DNA from: Caldanaerobius fijiensis DSM 17918
GTDB lineage: Bacteria > Bacillota > Thermoanaerobacteria > Thermoanaerobacterales > Caldanaerobiaceae
Assembly: GCF_900129075.1 (NCBI RefSeq)
Contig: NZ_FQVH01000009.1
Coordinates: 1-64,000, forward strand
Reading direction: 5' to 3'
DNA length: 64,000 bases
Below, in pieces: positions 26,216 through 38,144 of this stretch (position 1 is its first letter; each line of letters starts with the position of its first letter). Both the position numbers and the translations under genes were made by a program. Under the pieces are notes generated by a model. It saw only the letters and a program-made list of their open reading frames with translations, ran no database searches and was not told the origin of the DNA.

Positions 26216-26875
26216 TTGGATGTAGGGCCTAAAGTGGTTTTCACTATTCCTCTGTTTAAAGGGATTCCCGTCACTGATACTGTGGTCGTCACGTGGATTA
26301 TAATGGCTATATTGATCGTGTTGATGATCCTGCTGACGAGAAGATTTGAAGAGGTTCCTCGTGGCGCTCAAAATGTGCTTGAAATTATAGTAGAGTCCAT
26401 AAACAATTTAACCAGACAACTAATCGGAGAAAAATGGCGGTCATTTGCCCCTTATTTTGGTACTGTGGCGATATTCCTTGTTTTTGCTAACATCATAGGA
26501 GTTATAGGTTTTAAGCCGCCCACAAGAGACATAAGCTTAACGGCGGCCTTAGCAGTTATGACTATGGCTATTTATATAGGAGCTTATATAAAATACAAGG
26601 GCTTTAAAAATTGGCTGGTGTCTTTTGTGAAACCTATTCCTCTCTTAGGCATTTTAGACCTTTTTACAAGGCCTCTATCTCTTACGGTTCGACTTTATGG
26701 GAATATACTGGCAGGCGTTATAATTATGGAACTGATATACAGGGTTATACCTATTGTAATACCTGCAGCGTTAAGCCTTTATTTCGATTTCTTTGACGGT
26801 TTTATTCAGATGCTTATTTTTGTATTTCTGAGCATGTTGTATGTCTCTGAAGCTGTTAATGAACACGAGATCTAG
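26216..26875 (+). CDS. atpB: ATP synthase F0 subunit a
   Basis: A 219-residue membrane subunit that forms the ion half-channels against the c-ring. The essential Arg is in LTVRLYGNILAG (about residue 160), preceded by PLSL, as in the family. The TTG start at 26216 follows AGGGAGGTGG (26202-26211). It is the first gene of an atpBEFHAGDC operon; atpI is not present. Confidence 0.93.
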   Translation: MDVGPKVVFTIPLFKGIPVTDTVVVTWIIMAILIVLMILLTRRFEEVPRGAQNVLEIIVESINNLTRQLIGEKWRSFAPYFGTVAIFLVFANIIGVIGFKPPTRDISLTAALAVMTMAIYIGAYIKYKGFKNWLVSFVKPIPLLGILDLFTRPLSLTVRLYGNILAGVIIMELIYRVIPIVIPAALSLYFDFFDGFIQMLIFVFLSMLYVSEAVNEHEI

Positions 26876-26890
26876 GGAGGAGGTGAGATT

Positions 26891-27112
26891 ATGTCATTGG
26901 TAGCAATTGGAGCAGCAATAGCAGCTTTGACAGGCCTCGGCGCCGGTGTAGGTATTGGAATAGCTACTGCTAAAGCTACTGAGGCTGTAGCACGTCAGCC
27001 AGAAGCATCGGGCAAAATAAACCAGATATTCCTGCTGGGTGTGGCGTTATCCGAGGCAACAGCCATATATGGTCTTTTGGTTGCTATACTTATAATGTTT
27101 GTGGTGAAATGA
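26891..27112 (+). CDS. atpE: ATP synthase F0 subunit c
   Basis: A 73-residue hairpin of two membrane helices joined by the loop ARQPEA. The ion-binding Glu is in LSEATAIYG. At the positions where Na+-type rings carry Gln (GVGQG) and Ser (ESTGIY), this protein has Ile (GVGIG) and Ala (EATAIY), which points to proton coupling. AGGAGGTGA immediately upstream supports the start. Confidence 0.93.
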   Translation: MSLVAIGAAIAALTGLGAGVGIGIATAKATEAVARQPEASGKINQIFLLGVALSEATAIYGLLVAILIMFVVK

Positions 27113-27153
27113 TATTTAACATTTATATTTAATTCGGGAAAGAAGGCGGTAAT

Positions 27154-27651
27154 TTGATTGACTTTACCAGCTGGACCTTTTATTTTGAGATTGCAAACCT
27201 TATAATCCTTTATTTGGTCTTTAGAAAGTACCTTTTTAAACCTGTGACCAATTTTATGGATAAACGCACAGCGAAAATTGAAGAATCATTGAGAGAGGCA
27301 CAAGAGAAGTTATCTGAAGCCGATGAAATCAAGCGAAGCTATGAAAAAGAATTGGCAGACATCAGAGAAAAATCCAGGGAATTAATAGAACAGGCAAGGC
27401 AGCAGGCCATGAAAACCCATGAAGAGATCGTAAATGAAGCTAAAAAGCAGGCTGAGCTTATTATATCTCAGGCCAGGGAGCAGATAGAGCGCGACAGACA
27501 GAAGGCTTTGGATGAGATGAAAGACGAGATAGTTGACATAAGCATAAAGATTGCTACAAAGGTTATAAATCAACAGCTGGATTTTGTTAAAGATGAAGTG
27601 TACATCGATAAATTACTCCATGAGGAAGGTCTGGAGCTATGGCCGAGATAA
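27154..27651 (+). CDS. atpF: ATP synthase F0 subunit b
   Basis: A 165-residue peripheral-stalk subunit with one N-terminal membrane helix (about 5-25) and a long charged helical region rich in Glu, Lys and Arg that should form the dimeric coiled coil. The start is TTG 27154 with the weak site AGAAGGCGG. It overlaps atpH by 13 bases. Confidence 0.9.
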   Translation: MIDFTSWTFYFEIANLIILYLVFRKYLFKPVTNFMDKRTAKIEESLREAQEKLSEADEIKRSYEKELADIREKSRELIEQARQQAMKTHEEIVNEAKKQAELIISQAREQIERDRQKALDEMKDEIVDISIKIATKVINQQLDFVKDEVYIDKLLHEEGLELWPR

Positions 27652-28172
27652 TAGCAAAAAGATATGGTACGGCATTTTATAATGCCTGCGAGGACACTGA
27701 TATAAAGCTATGCCTTGCTCAACTAGGCGAAGTATGCAGCATGTTAAGCAATTATATAGAAGCTTTAAAAAATCCTGTTATCGGATACGAAAAAAAACAG
27801 ACTGCCATCGTAAAAGCTCTTTCAGGCTATGACGCGAGGGTCGTAAACCTGGTGTTGTTGTTGATTAAAAACAACCACATCGATGAGCTAAAAGATGTTT
27901 ATGAATATGCAAATCGCATGTATATGGATATGCACAATGTAAAAGTTGTGAAAGTGGTTTCAGCGAGGCCACTGAATGCTGAAGTGTTGGAAAAAATTCA
28001 TAAGAAGCTAAATGTAAAAAAAGATTATATTGTAAAGATAGAAAATGAAGTAGATCCCCGTATCCTTGGCGGATTTCAATTAAAGTTGGACAATAGGATT
28101 CTGGATCTTTCTGTTGTAAACAGATTGAGAGAGGTAAAGAAATCACTTCAAAATGTAGATGTAAGTAGGTGA
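27639..28172 (+). CDS. atpH: ATP synthase F1 subunit delta
   Basis: A 177-residue soluble subunit that links the peripheral stalk to the alpha-beta head. The N-terminal six-helix domain begins [16 protein letters not shown], and the conserved C-terminal [18 protein letters not shown] is typical of the delta/OSCP family. The start lies within the end of atpF, implying coupled translation. Confidence 0.92.
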   Translation: MAEIIAKRYGTAFYNACEDTDIKLCLAQLGEVCSMLSNYIEALKNPVIGYEKKQTAIVKALSGYDARVVNLVLLLIKNNHIDELKDVYEYANRMYMDMHNVKVVKVVSARPLNAEVLEKIHKKLNVKKDYIVKIENEVDPRILGGFQLKLDNRILDLSVVNRLREVKKSLQNVDVSR

Positions 28173-28176
28173 TATT

Positions 28177-29694
28177 ATGCAATTAAAGCCAGGAGAGATA
28201 AGCAGCATCTTAAAACAAGAAATAGAAAATCTGGAATTTCATGAAAAGCTACAGGAAATAGGCTATGTCATTGAAAGCGGAGATGGTATTGCAAGGGTAT
28301 ACGGCTTAAATAATTGCATGGCTGGCGAGCTTTTAGAATTTGAAAATGGAGAATACGGCATGGCTTTAAACCTGGAAGAAGACAATGTAGGATGTGTTAT
28401 ACTGGGTTCTTCTGAAGGGATAAAAGAGGGAACGATCGTCAAGAGGACCAATAGGGTTATTGACGTTCCCGTGGGAGAACAACTGATAGGGCGCGTGGTG
28501 AATGCTTTGGGTCAGCCTTTAGACAATAAAGGCGATATAAACGCAAGTGAGAGACGGCCTATAGAAAACCCTGCACCTGCTATTCTTGATAGAAAATCTG
28601 TAGACACTCCGCTTCAAACCGGGATATTGGCTATAGATAGCATGATACCTATAGGTAGAGGCCAGAGAGAATTGATAATAGGTGACAGACAGACGGGTAA
28701 AACGGCTATTGCTATTGACACCATATTAAACCAGAAGGATCAGGATGTCATATGCATATATGTAGCTATAGGACAAAAAGCTTCAACAGTTGCGAGAGTT
28801 GTTCATACTTTGACGATGCATGGGGCGATGGATTATTCTATTGTGGTTTCAGCAACGGCCAGTGAATCGGCAGCTTTGCAGTATATAGCGCCGTATGCAG
28901 CGTGCTCTATGGCTGAGTATTTTATGTATAAAGGAAGAGATGTGCTCATTGTATACGATGATCTGTCAAAACATGCAGTGGCTTATCGAACCCTTTCCTT
29001 GCTGTTGAGGAGGCCACCTGGAAGGGAAGCTTATCCTGGTGATGTGTTTTATCTGCACTCAAGACTTTTGGAGAGAGCGGCAAAATTAAGTGACGATTTG
29101 GGTGGAGGATCTATTACTGCATTGCCTATTATTGAAACCCAGGCAGGTGATATATCCGCTTATATTCCGACAAACGTCATATCTATCACTGATGGTCAGA
29201 TATTCTTAGAGAGTGAATTGTTTTTCTCAGGGGTGAGGCCTGCAATCAATGTGGGACTTTCAGTATCCCGTGTGGGCGGTGCAGCGCAGACAAAGGCCAT
29301 GAAAAAGGTGGCATCAAGGTTAAGGTTGGATTTGGCTCAGTACAGGGAGCTGGAAGTTTTTGCTCAGTTCGGGTCAGACCTCGACAAGAGTACGCGGGAG
29401 TTGTTGGAGCAAGGTCAGAGAATCGTTGAATCCATAAAACAGGAACAATATAAGCCGTTGCCGCTGGAGTATCAGGTTTTGATGATTTTTGCTGTCATCA
29501 ACAAATTCCTTGTAGATATACCTATCAGTGATGTTAGAAAGTTCCATCAGGGTCTTATTGAATATGTGAAAGATAATTATCCTGATATTTTAAGGGAAAT
29601 AAAAGAGAAAAAAGATATAAGCGAAGAACTGGCAAATAGGATGAAAGAAGCCATACAGAAGTATAAAGAAGCCAATTTTTCCGAGGTGAAGTAG
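28177..29694 (+). CDS. atpA: ATP synthase F1 subunit alpha
   Basis: A 505-residue non-catalytic nucleotide-binding subunit. The P-loop is GDRQTGKT (about residues 169-176); [18 protein letters not shown] contains the family signature. Length is normal. TAGGTG precedes the ATG, four bases after the atpH stop. Confidence 0.95.
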   Translation: MQLKPGEISSILKQEIENLEFHEKLQEIGYVIESGDGIARVYGLNNCMAGELLEFENGEYGMALNLEEDNVGCVILGSSEGIKEGTIVKRTNRVIDVPVGEQLIGRVVNALGQPLDNKGDINASERRPIENPAPAILDRKSVDTPLQTGILAIDSMIPIGRGQRELIIGDRQTGKTAIAIDTILNQKDQDVICIYVAIGQKASTVARVVHTLTMHGAMDYSIVVSATASESAALQYIAPYAACSMAEYFMYKGRDVLIVYDDLSKHAVAYRTLSLLLRRPPGREAYPGDVFYLHSRLLERAAKLSDDLGGGSITALPIIETQAGDISAYIPTNVISITDGQIFLESELFFSGVRPAINVGLSVSRVGGAAQTKAMKKVASRLRLDLAQYRELEVFAQFGSDLDKSTRELLEQGQRIVESIKQEQYKPLPLEYQVLMIFAVINKFLVDIPISDVRKFHQGLIEYVKDNYPDILREIKEKKDISEELANRMKEAIQKYKEANFSEVK

Positions 29695-29695
29695 G

Positions 29696-31973
<2,278 letters not shown>

Positions 31974-31983
31974 GGGTGATTTT

Positions 31984-32391
31984 ATGGGAACATTCAGGTT
32001 AGAGGTATTGACACCTGAAAAGAGATTTTTTGAAGGCGATGTGGAGATGGTAATAGTTAGAAGTGTTGACGGCGATTTAGGGATACTGCGTGGCCACATG
32101 CCTATGGTTGCCCCTATTGGCATAGGCTCTTTGAGGATATTGACTGGAGGACAGTGGCGTGAAGCCTTCATATCAGGTGGATTTATGGAAGTAAAGCCTG
32201 AAAGCACTCTCATCCTTTCTGATGCGGTGGAATGGCCTGAGGAGATTGATATAAAGAGGGCAGAAGCTGCCAGAGAAAGAGCGCTGGAGAGGTTGAGACA
32301 GAAGAGGAGCAGAGAAGAGTATATACGCTCACAGGTAGCTTTGGCAAGAGCTTTGAATCGTCTAAAGATAGCCAGAAAATATAGAGAGTAA
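31984..32391 (+). CDS. atpC: ATP synthase F1 subunit epsilon
   Basis: A 135-residue subunit with an N-terminal beta-sandwich (FRLEVLTPEKRFFEGDVEMV, GDLGILRGHMPMV) and a C-terminal two-helix domain that can inhibit ATP hydrolysis. It is the last gene of the operon and its stop lies in the terminator stem. Confidence 0.92.
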   Translation: MGTFRLEVLTPEKRFFEGDVEMVIVRSVDGDLGILRGHMPMVAPIGIGSLRILTGGQWREAFISGGFMEVKPESTLILSDAVEWPEEIDIKRAEAARERALERLRQKRSREEYIRSQVALARALNRLKIARKYRE

Positions 32392-32425
32392 AAATGAGCA
32401 CCCTGACGTAGAGGTGCTCATTTTT
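32390..32425. terminator. Bidirectional terminator between atpC and the subtilase gene
   Basis: A 13-bp perfect stem (aaaaatgagcacc 32390-32402 with ggtgctcattttt 32413-32425) has A- and T-runs on both sides, so it can serve both convergent genes. Confidence 0.85.
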
Positions 32426-33674
32426 ATACCTGTTTTAACATCGCGTTTATATCTATTAATCCGTAACCTTCAGAGTATTTATCAGCGCCATTTACCGGTC
32501 GTGCTGTTTCTTGCATTAATTTTTTTACCTGATTTGGAGTAAGGTTTGGGTTTTTTTGTAATAATAAGGCGGCTGCGCCTGCTACCATAGGTGTTGCCAT
32601 GGAGGTACCTGAAGCCGTGCGGTATAATTTTTCGAACAATAACAAACTGCCTGGGCCAGCAGCTAGAGGATTCCGGTTAAGAGATACAATATTTACACCA
32701 GGTGCAAGGACGTCGGGTTTGAGCCGACCTGTGGGAGTGGGGCCTCTACTGGAGAAATCTGCTACTGTATCGTCGGACGTGTCTACAGTTCTTCTATCAT
32801 CCAGAGCACCTACGGTTATAACTGATGGACTTATGCCTGGTGTCGTTATAGTCATAGGATCGGGTCCATTATTTCCGGCAGCTACTGTAACCACCAGCCC
32901 ATCTCGCCAAAGCCGTTCGCAACCTCTTGACATGGGATCCAAAAATGGGGGTAGCATAGCTTTATCTCCTAACGACATAGATACGATGCGGATATTGTAT
33001 TTGTCAGCGTTATCCAATATCCACTGCATACCTGCCAGAATGTCTGAGGTATTTCCTGTTCCCCTTGCATCCAGTACCTTTACGGCTATGATGTTAGCTT
33101 CTGGCGCAATACCTTTGTACTTTCCGTCGGAACTATATCCATTGCCGGCAGCATCTCCTGCTACGTGGGTTCCATGTCCATTATCATCATAGGGTTTTTC
33201 CTTTTTGTTGATAAAATCTTTAAAGGCAACTATTCTATTTTCTGGTTCTGTGAGGTCTGGGTGGGGATACACCCCTGTATCTAAAAAAGCTATTCCAATA
33301 CCTTTTCCTGTGTAACCTGAATCATTTACCATATTAGATCCAATAACTTTTGTAGCGATATTAAGGGTACTTTTAATCTCCGAGTCATCGGATATAAATA
33401 TTACATCTCGATGTGATGCCAGTCTTTTTATATTTTCACAAGGTATTTCTACTACATAACTCTCTATAAAAGGTAATTCATATTTTATATTTGCGCCACA
33501 GTTTTGAAAATGCTTTATTACATCATTTTTTAGAGTCTTTGTCTGTACTATGGCTGTGATGCTACTTCTGCTTTTATCTAGGGCTTTGATCTTTAATCTT
33601 CTGTCTATTTTACTTCCGGCCATCCGATATTTTGCTAATCTTGCCAGTAAGGTCCATAAAAGGAGGTTTGTCAT
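32424..33674 (-). CDS. Subtilisin-family serine protease (S8), AprX-like
   Basis: A 416-residue protease. Catalytic residues lie in AFLDTGVYPH (Asp), NGHGTHVAG (His) and GTSMATPMVAG (Ser), with the oxyanion Asn in VTVAAGNNGP. An inhibitor-I9-like propeptide fold occupies about residues 35-110. The N-terminus (MTNLLLWTLLARLAKYRMAG) is not a clear signal peptide, so an intracellular AprX-like enzyme or an unconventional export route is possible. The minus-strand site GAAAGGGTG lies upstream. It is convergent with the atp operon. Confidence 0.88.
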   Translation of the reverse strand: MTNLLLWTLLARLAKYRMAGSKIDRRLKIKALDKSRSSITAIVQTKTLKNDVIKHFQNCGANIKYELPFIESYVVEIPCENIKRLASHRDVIFISDDSEIKSTLNIATKVIGSNMVNDSGYTGKGIGIAFLDTGVYPHPDLTEPENRIVAFKDFINKKEKPYDDNGHGTHVAGDAAGNGYSSDGKYKGIAPEANIIAVKVLDARGTGNTSDILAGMQWILDNADKYNIRIVSMSLGDKAMLPPFLDPMSRGCERLWRDGLVVTVAAGNNGPDPMTITTPGISPSVITVGALDDRRTVDTSDDTVADFSSRGPTPTGRLKPDVLAPGVNIVSLNRNPLAAGPGSLLLFEKLYRTASGTSMATPMVAGAAALLLQKNPNLTPNQVKKLMQETARPVNGADKYSEGYGLIDINAMLKQV

Positions 33675-33686
33675 GGATGTTCACCC

Positions 33687-33717
33687 TTTCATAGTTGTTT
33701 TAATACATACTATGAAA
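33687..33717. promoter_or_regulatory. 9-bp inverted repeat upstream of the subtilase
   Basis: The arms tttcatagt (33687-33695) and actatgaaa (33709-33717) are perfect reverse complements separated by 13 bases, directly upstream of the protease start. The repeat could be an operator or a leader hairpin overlapping the ribosome site. Confidence 0.4.
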
Positions 33718-33831
33718 AGGCATCCTTTTGTGTAACACTTAAATGGATATCTACATATTATAAACTAGGCTCAAGATAAAACGCTGCTGCAATCGCGTAT
33801 TTATTTATACTCTAATAAGGAAGGTGAGAAC

Positions 33832-33936
33832 ATGTCAGGAAAGAACCAATGGTTTGGTGGTGGATTTTTCTGGATCATCATAATAATAATCATAATCTTC
33901 TTATTCATGCCAGGATTCGATATTTTTGAAAAATAA
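33832..33936 (+). CDS. Hydrophobic microprotein 1 (34 aa)
   Basis: A 34-residue protein: a short polar head (MSGKNQWFGGG), a membrane segment FFWIIIIIIIIFLFMPG and a short acidic tail. AAGGTGAG at 33820-33827 gives a good start. It belongs with the proteins at 33949 and 34627, which share the W-rich head and Ile-run. The pattern recalls short sporulation-associated membrane proteins of spore formers, but no named family is assigned. Confidence 0.7.
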   Translation: MSGKNQWFGGGFFWIIIIIIIIFLFMPGFDIFEK

Positions 33937-33948
33937 GGAGGGGTGTAG

Positions 33949-34083
33949 ATGGCAGACAAACAATGGTTTTGGTGGGACGACGATTGGCTGTTCTTCATCA
34001 TAATAATAATTTTGCTATTTTTCATATTTTTCCCAATGAATCATCACAGGGATAAGGATGAAGGTTTACAAAATTCAAAGTAA
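33949..34083 (+). CDS. Hydrophobic microprotein 2 (44 aa)
   Basis: A 44-residue protein with an aromatic/acidic head (MADKQWFWWDDDW), a membrane segment LFFIIIIILLFFIFFP and a charged tail HHRDKDEG. GGAGGGG at 33937-33943 precedes the ATG. It lies 12 bases after microprotein 1 and is likely co-transcribed. Confidence 0.7.
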   Translation: MADKQWFWWDDDWLFFIIIIILLFFIFFPMNHHRDKDEGLQNSK

Positions 34084-34096
34084 AGGAGGGTTTATG

Positions 34097-34294
34097 ATGG
34101 GAGAGAATAAATTGACACAGGGAGGATTTTTCGAAAATGGCAGCTCTTTACTCTTCTTCTTCCTGCTACTTGTTTTAATATTTAACGGCCATGGATTTGG
34201 TGGATTTTTCGAAGGTCTATTTGAAGATAATAGTTCCTTGTTGTTCTTCTTCTTGTTGCTTGTCATTATATTCCAGGGCGGTTGGTTCAATTAA
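34097..34294 (+). CDS. Hydrophobic microprotein 3 with duplicated membrane segment (65 aa)
   Basis: A 65-residue protein. AAGGAGGG (34083-34090) places the start at ATG 34097, although ATG 34094 is possible. It contains an internal duplication: SSLLFFFLLLVLIF at about 24-37 and SSLLFFFLLLVIIF at about 47-60, each preceded by a FFE-type segment. Similar LLFFFLLL proteins occur in spore-forming Firmicutes with unknown function. Confidence 0.72.
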   Translation: MGENKLTQGGFFENGSSLLFFFLLLVLIFNGHGFGGFFEGLFEDNSSLLFFFLLLVIIFQGGWFN

Positions 34295-34302
34295 TCTGCA
34301 CT

Positions 34303-34336
34303 ACAGAAGGTCCTATCGCAGGATAGGACCTTCTGT
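34303..34336 (+). terminator. Strong hairpin after microprotein 3
   Basis: A 15-bp perfect stem (34303-34317 with 34322-34336) has a four-base loop. The T-run that follows is short (GATTTTG), so it may be a partial terminator or an mRNA-stabilising hairpin. Confidence 0.6.
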
Positions 34337-34386
34337 GATTTTGAGGGATAACAGGGCAAGTCCGTGGGTGGAAGGGGTTGTAAAAT

Positions 34387-34569
34387 GTGAAGATATCGGG
34401 AGATACTTTATTATTTTTTTTCTTGCTTTTGACCATTATGCTGGACGTACATTTTGAAGAGGAGAGCCTGCTTTTCTTTTTTCTCATCCTTATAATGGTT
34501 TCAAAGGATAAGCCGAGAAGAAACGTCAGGAGATTTTTTGGAAGATTATTTGGCCTTGAATTACAGTAA
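34387..34569 (+). CDS. Hydrophobic microprotein 4 (60 aa)
   Basis: A 60-residue protein with two hydrophobic segments (TLLFFFLLLTIMLDV and SLLFFFLILIMV) and a strongly basic tail (KDKPRRNVRRFFGRLFG). The GTG at 34387 is preceded by GGAAGGGG (34371-34378). It shares the LLFFFLLL segment with microprotein 3 and so extends the cluster. Confidence 0.65.
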   Translation: MKISGDTLLFFFLLLTIMLDVHFEEESLLFFFLILIMVSKDKPRRNVRRFFGRLFGLELQ

Positions 34570-34626
34570 CACTTTTATGTGACCACCGTATAATGTATTA
34601 GACCACTTAAAAAGGAGGTTATCAAG

Positions 34627-34719
34627 ATGCCAGAAGCAAAATGGGATGGAGGCTTTTTCTGGATTATAATAATAATACTCCTCATATTTTTCTTTGTGCC
34701 AATGATTAATGAAAAATAG
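34627..34719 (+). CDS. Hydrophobic microprotein 5 (30 aa)
   Basis: A 30-residue protein: head MPEAKWDGG, membrane segment FFWIIIIILLIFFFVP and tail MINEK. AAGGAGG at about 34612-34618 supports the ATG. It is very similar to microprotein 1. A GC stem (34730-34736 with 34743-34749) follows. Confidence 0.68.
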   Translation: MPEAKWDGGFFWIIIIILLIFFFVPMINEK

Positions 34720-34790
34720 GAATTTATGAGGGCCAGCATGGACTGGCCCTGTACATATGGTTTCAAATGTGAATTTAAGGAGGGATTCGC

Positions 34791-35708
34791 TTGAATAGAG
34801 AGGCTATGCTGCTTTTGCTGCTTTTACTGGTGGTGTTTAAAGAAAAAGTAGGCGACTCAGGCACAACTAGAAAAACTTTGCCTTTAATGAGAGGGGAAAA
34901 GGATAGGAAGGATGGAAAAGATGAAGATATACCTAAGTTTAAAGTACCGGAGATTCACTTAAAAGAAGAACACTTTTATAAGTTGAGAGACCTTATGTCC
35001 AGTATAAAGCCTTACTTACCAGAATACGAGCAAATATTATCGGAGATTTACGTAAACAGCGTAAATATCTATGATTGTTACAAACGGTTGAACAATGTTA
35101 ATAAATCTGAAGCCTTGCATCAAATAAAAGATGTGAGAAAAGAAAGAAAAAATAAGATCGAGATGCTGAAAGCAGTAAAATCCCATATAGCTGAGGATAA
35201 ACAGGAGTTATTTGATTTTTCATTAAATTTATTAGAAGTGCTGGATGGCTTGATGAGCAACTGGAATGAATATGTCGATAAAATAAAGGCCATAATGGGC
35301 GATGAGCACATCAGCCAGGTAGATAAGATGGCAAAGATCATAGAATTATTTAAACCTATTTTTAGAGACGATGAGGGAAAACTCGATAAATTAATTAAGA
35401 ATATAAAGATAATAGACCTGGTTACAAAGGCTGAATCTGTTATAAATGATAAGGATAACAAAGGAAAAGGGGATAAAAACAATATCATGAGATCTGATTC
35501 CGGGGATGAAAAAGAGCGATTTTTAAACAACGTTAAAACCCTAATGAATGACCAGCAGAAAGAGGCTTTTGACAAGTTACTAAATTATTTAAGAAATCAG
35601 GGGGAAGATAGGCAGGACAACAATAAAGAGATTGAGGCCCAGTCGATAGAAATAAAAGAAAACGAGAAAAAAACAGAGAAAAACGAAGAAAAAGACCTAA
35701 AAAGTTGA
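34791..35708 (+). CDS. Membrane-anchored charged helical protein of unknown function
   Basis: A 305-residue protein starting at TTG 34791 after AAGGAGGG. A short hydrophobic N-terminal segment (AMLLLLLLLVVF) is followed by a long Lys/Glu/Asp-rich region predicted to be almost entirely helical, and it ends in a charged low-complexity tail. The N-terminus resembles that of the microproteins upstream. No enzymatic motif is visible. Position after the microprotein cluster suggests a related, possibly spore- or envelope-related role, which is an inference from context only. Confidence 0.7.
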   Translation: MNREAMLLLLLLLVVFKEKVGDSGTTRKTLPLMRGEKDRKDGKDEDIPKFKVPEIHLKEEHFYKLRDLMSSIKPYLPEYEQILSEIYVNSVNIYDCYKRLNNVNKSEALHQIKDVRKERKNKIEMLKAVKSHIAEDKQELFDFSLNLLEVLDGLMSNWNEYVDKIKAIMGDEHISQVDKMAKIIELFKPIFRDDEGKLDKLIKNIKIIDLVTKAESVINDKDNKGKGDKNNIMRSDSGDEKERFLNNVKTLMNDQQKEAFDKLLNYLRNQGEDRQDNNKEIEAQSIEIKENEKKTEKNEEKDLKS

Positions 35709-35751
35709 TATAAAGGTGTATAATTGGCTAAAATGGTGGAATATTAACTAT

Positions 35752-35779
35752 AAAGAGATTTGCATTCTCTTTTTTTTTA
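35752..35779 (+). terminator. Intrinsic terminator before groES
   Basis: The stem aaagaga (35752-35758) with tctcttt (35766-35772) continues into a run of T to 35779. Confidence 0.75.
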
Positions 35780-35799
35780 GTCTATCATAGTTTATGTGA

Positions 35800-35826
35800 T
35801 TAGCACTCGATAATGATGAGTGCTAA
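35800..35826 (+). promoter_or_regulatory. CIRCE element (HrcA operator) of groESL
   Basis: A perfect CIRCE: TTAGCACTC (35800-35808), nine bases, GAGTGCTAA (35818-35826). It lies 41 bases upstream of groES. It is the binding site of the heat-shock repressor HrcA, which is not encoded in this window. Confidence 0.95.
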
Positions 35827-35866
35827 TAAATGAATGCCAATAAAATTGAGATAGGAGGTAGGGAGT

Positions 35867-37797
<1,931 letters not shown>

Positions 37798-37805
37798 TAT
37801 ACGAT

Positions 37806-37846
37806 AAAGAGAGCATGTTTAGATATGAACATGCTCTCTTTTTTTA
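37806..37846 (+). terminator. Intrinsic terminator of groESL
   Basis: A 14-bp stem (aaagagagcatgtt 37806-37819 with aacatgctctcttt 37828-37841) is followed by TTTTTAT. Confidence 0.9.
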
Positions 37847-37854
37847 TACTATAC

Positions 37855-38025
37855 TCATTCAAAACAGGATTTATTATTAAGATAATTGTAAAACTGATTG
37901 AATATGGCCCCCAAAATCTCCTGATGGATTCTTGGTGGTGGAGCCATAAGATATGCGTTTCCATCTATTATCTCCCAATGCTCATCTTCTGGCCATGACA
38001 GATAATCTTTTAAAATTGTATACAC
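37855..38025 (-). pseudogene. Truncated Uma2-family (DUF820) endonuclease remnant
   Basis: On the minus strand a GTG-initiated frame of 56 codons reads VYTILKDYLSWPEDE, then HWEIIDGNAYLMAPPPRIHQ, then EILGAIFNQF before ending at a stop. This is the N-terminal third of a Uma2 protein; family members are near 190 residues and the PD-(D/E)XK catalytic part is missing. It has no clear ribosome site. It is a degraded copy left between groEL and the galactosidase. Confidence 0.7.
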
Positions 38026-38080
38026 AACGTTTCAACAGATGCTATTTAACTATAATACATAAAAAGCCTACATCTTTCTA

Positions 38081-38110
38081 TTTACACAATATATAATTCA
38101 ATAATATAAT
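38081..38110 (+). promoter_or_regulatory. Putative promoter of the alpha-galactosidase gene
   Basis: TTTACA (38081-38086) and TATAAT (38105-38110) are separated by 18 bases, 34 bases upstream of the ATG. Confidence 0.55.
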
Positions 38111-38144
38111 GAGTGCAAAATAACATATAAATGGAGGTTTGTCT

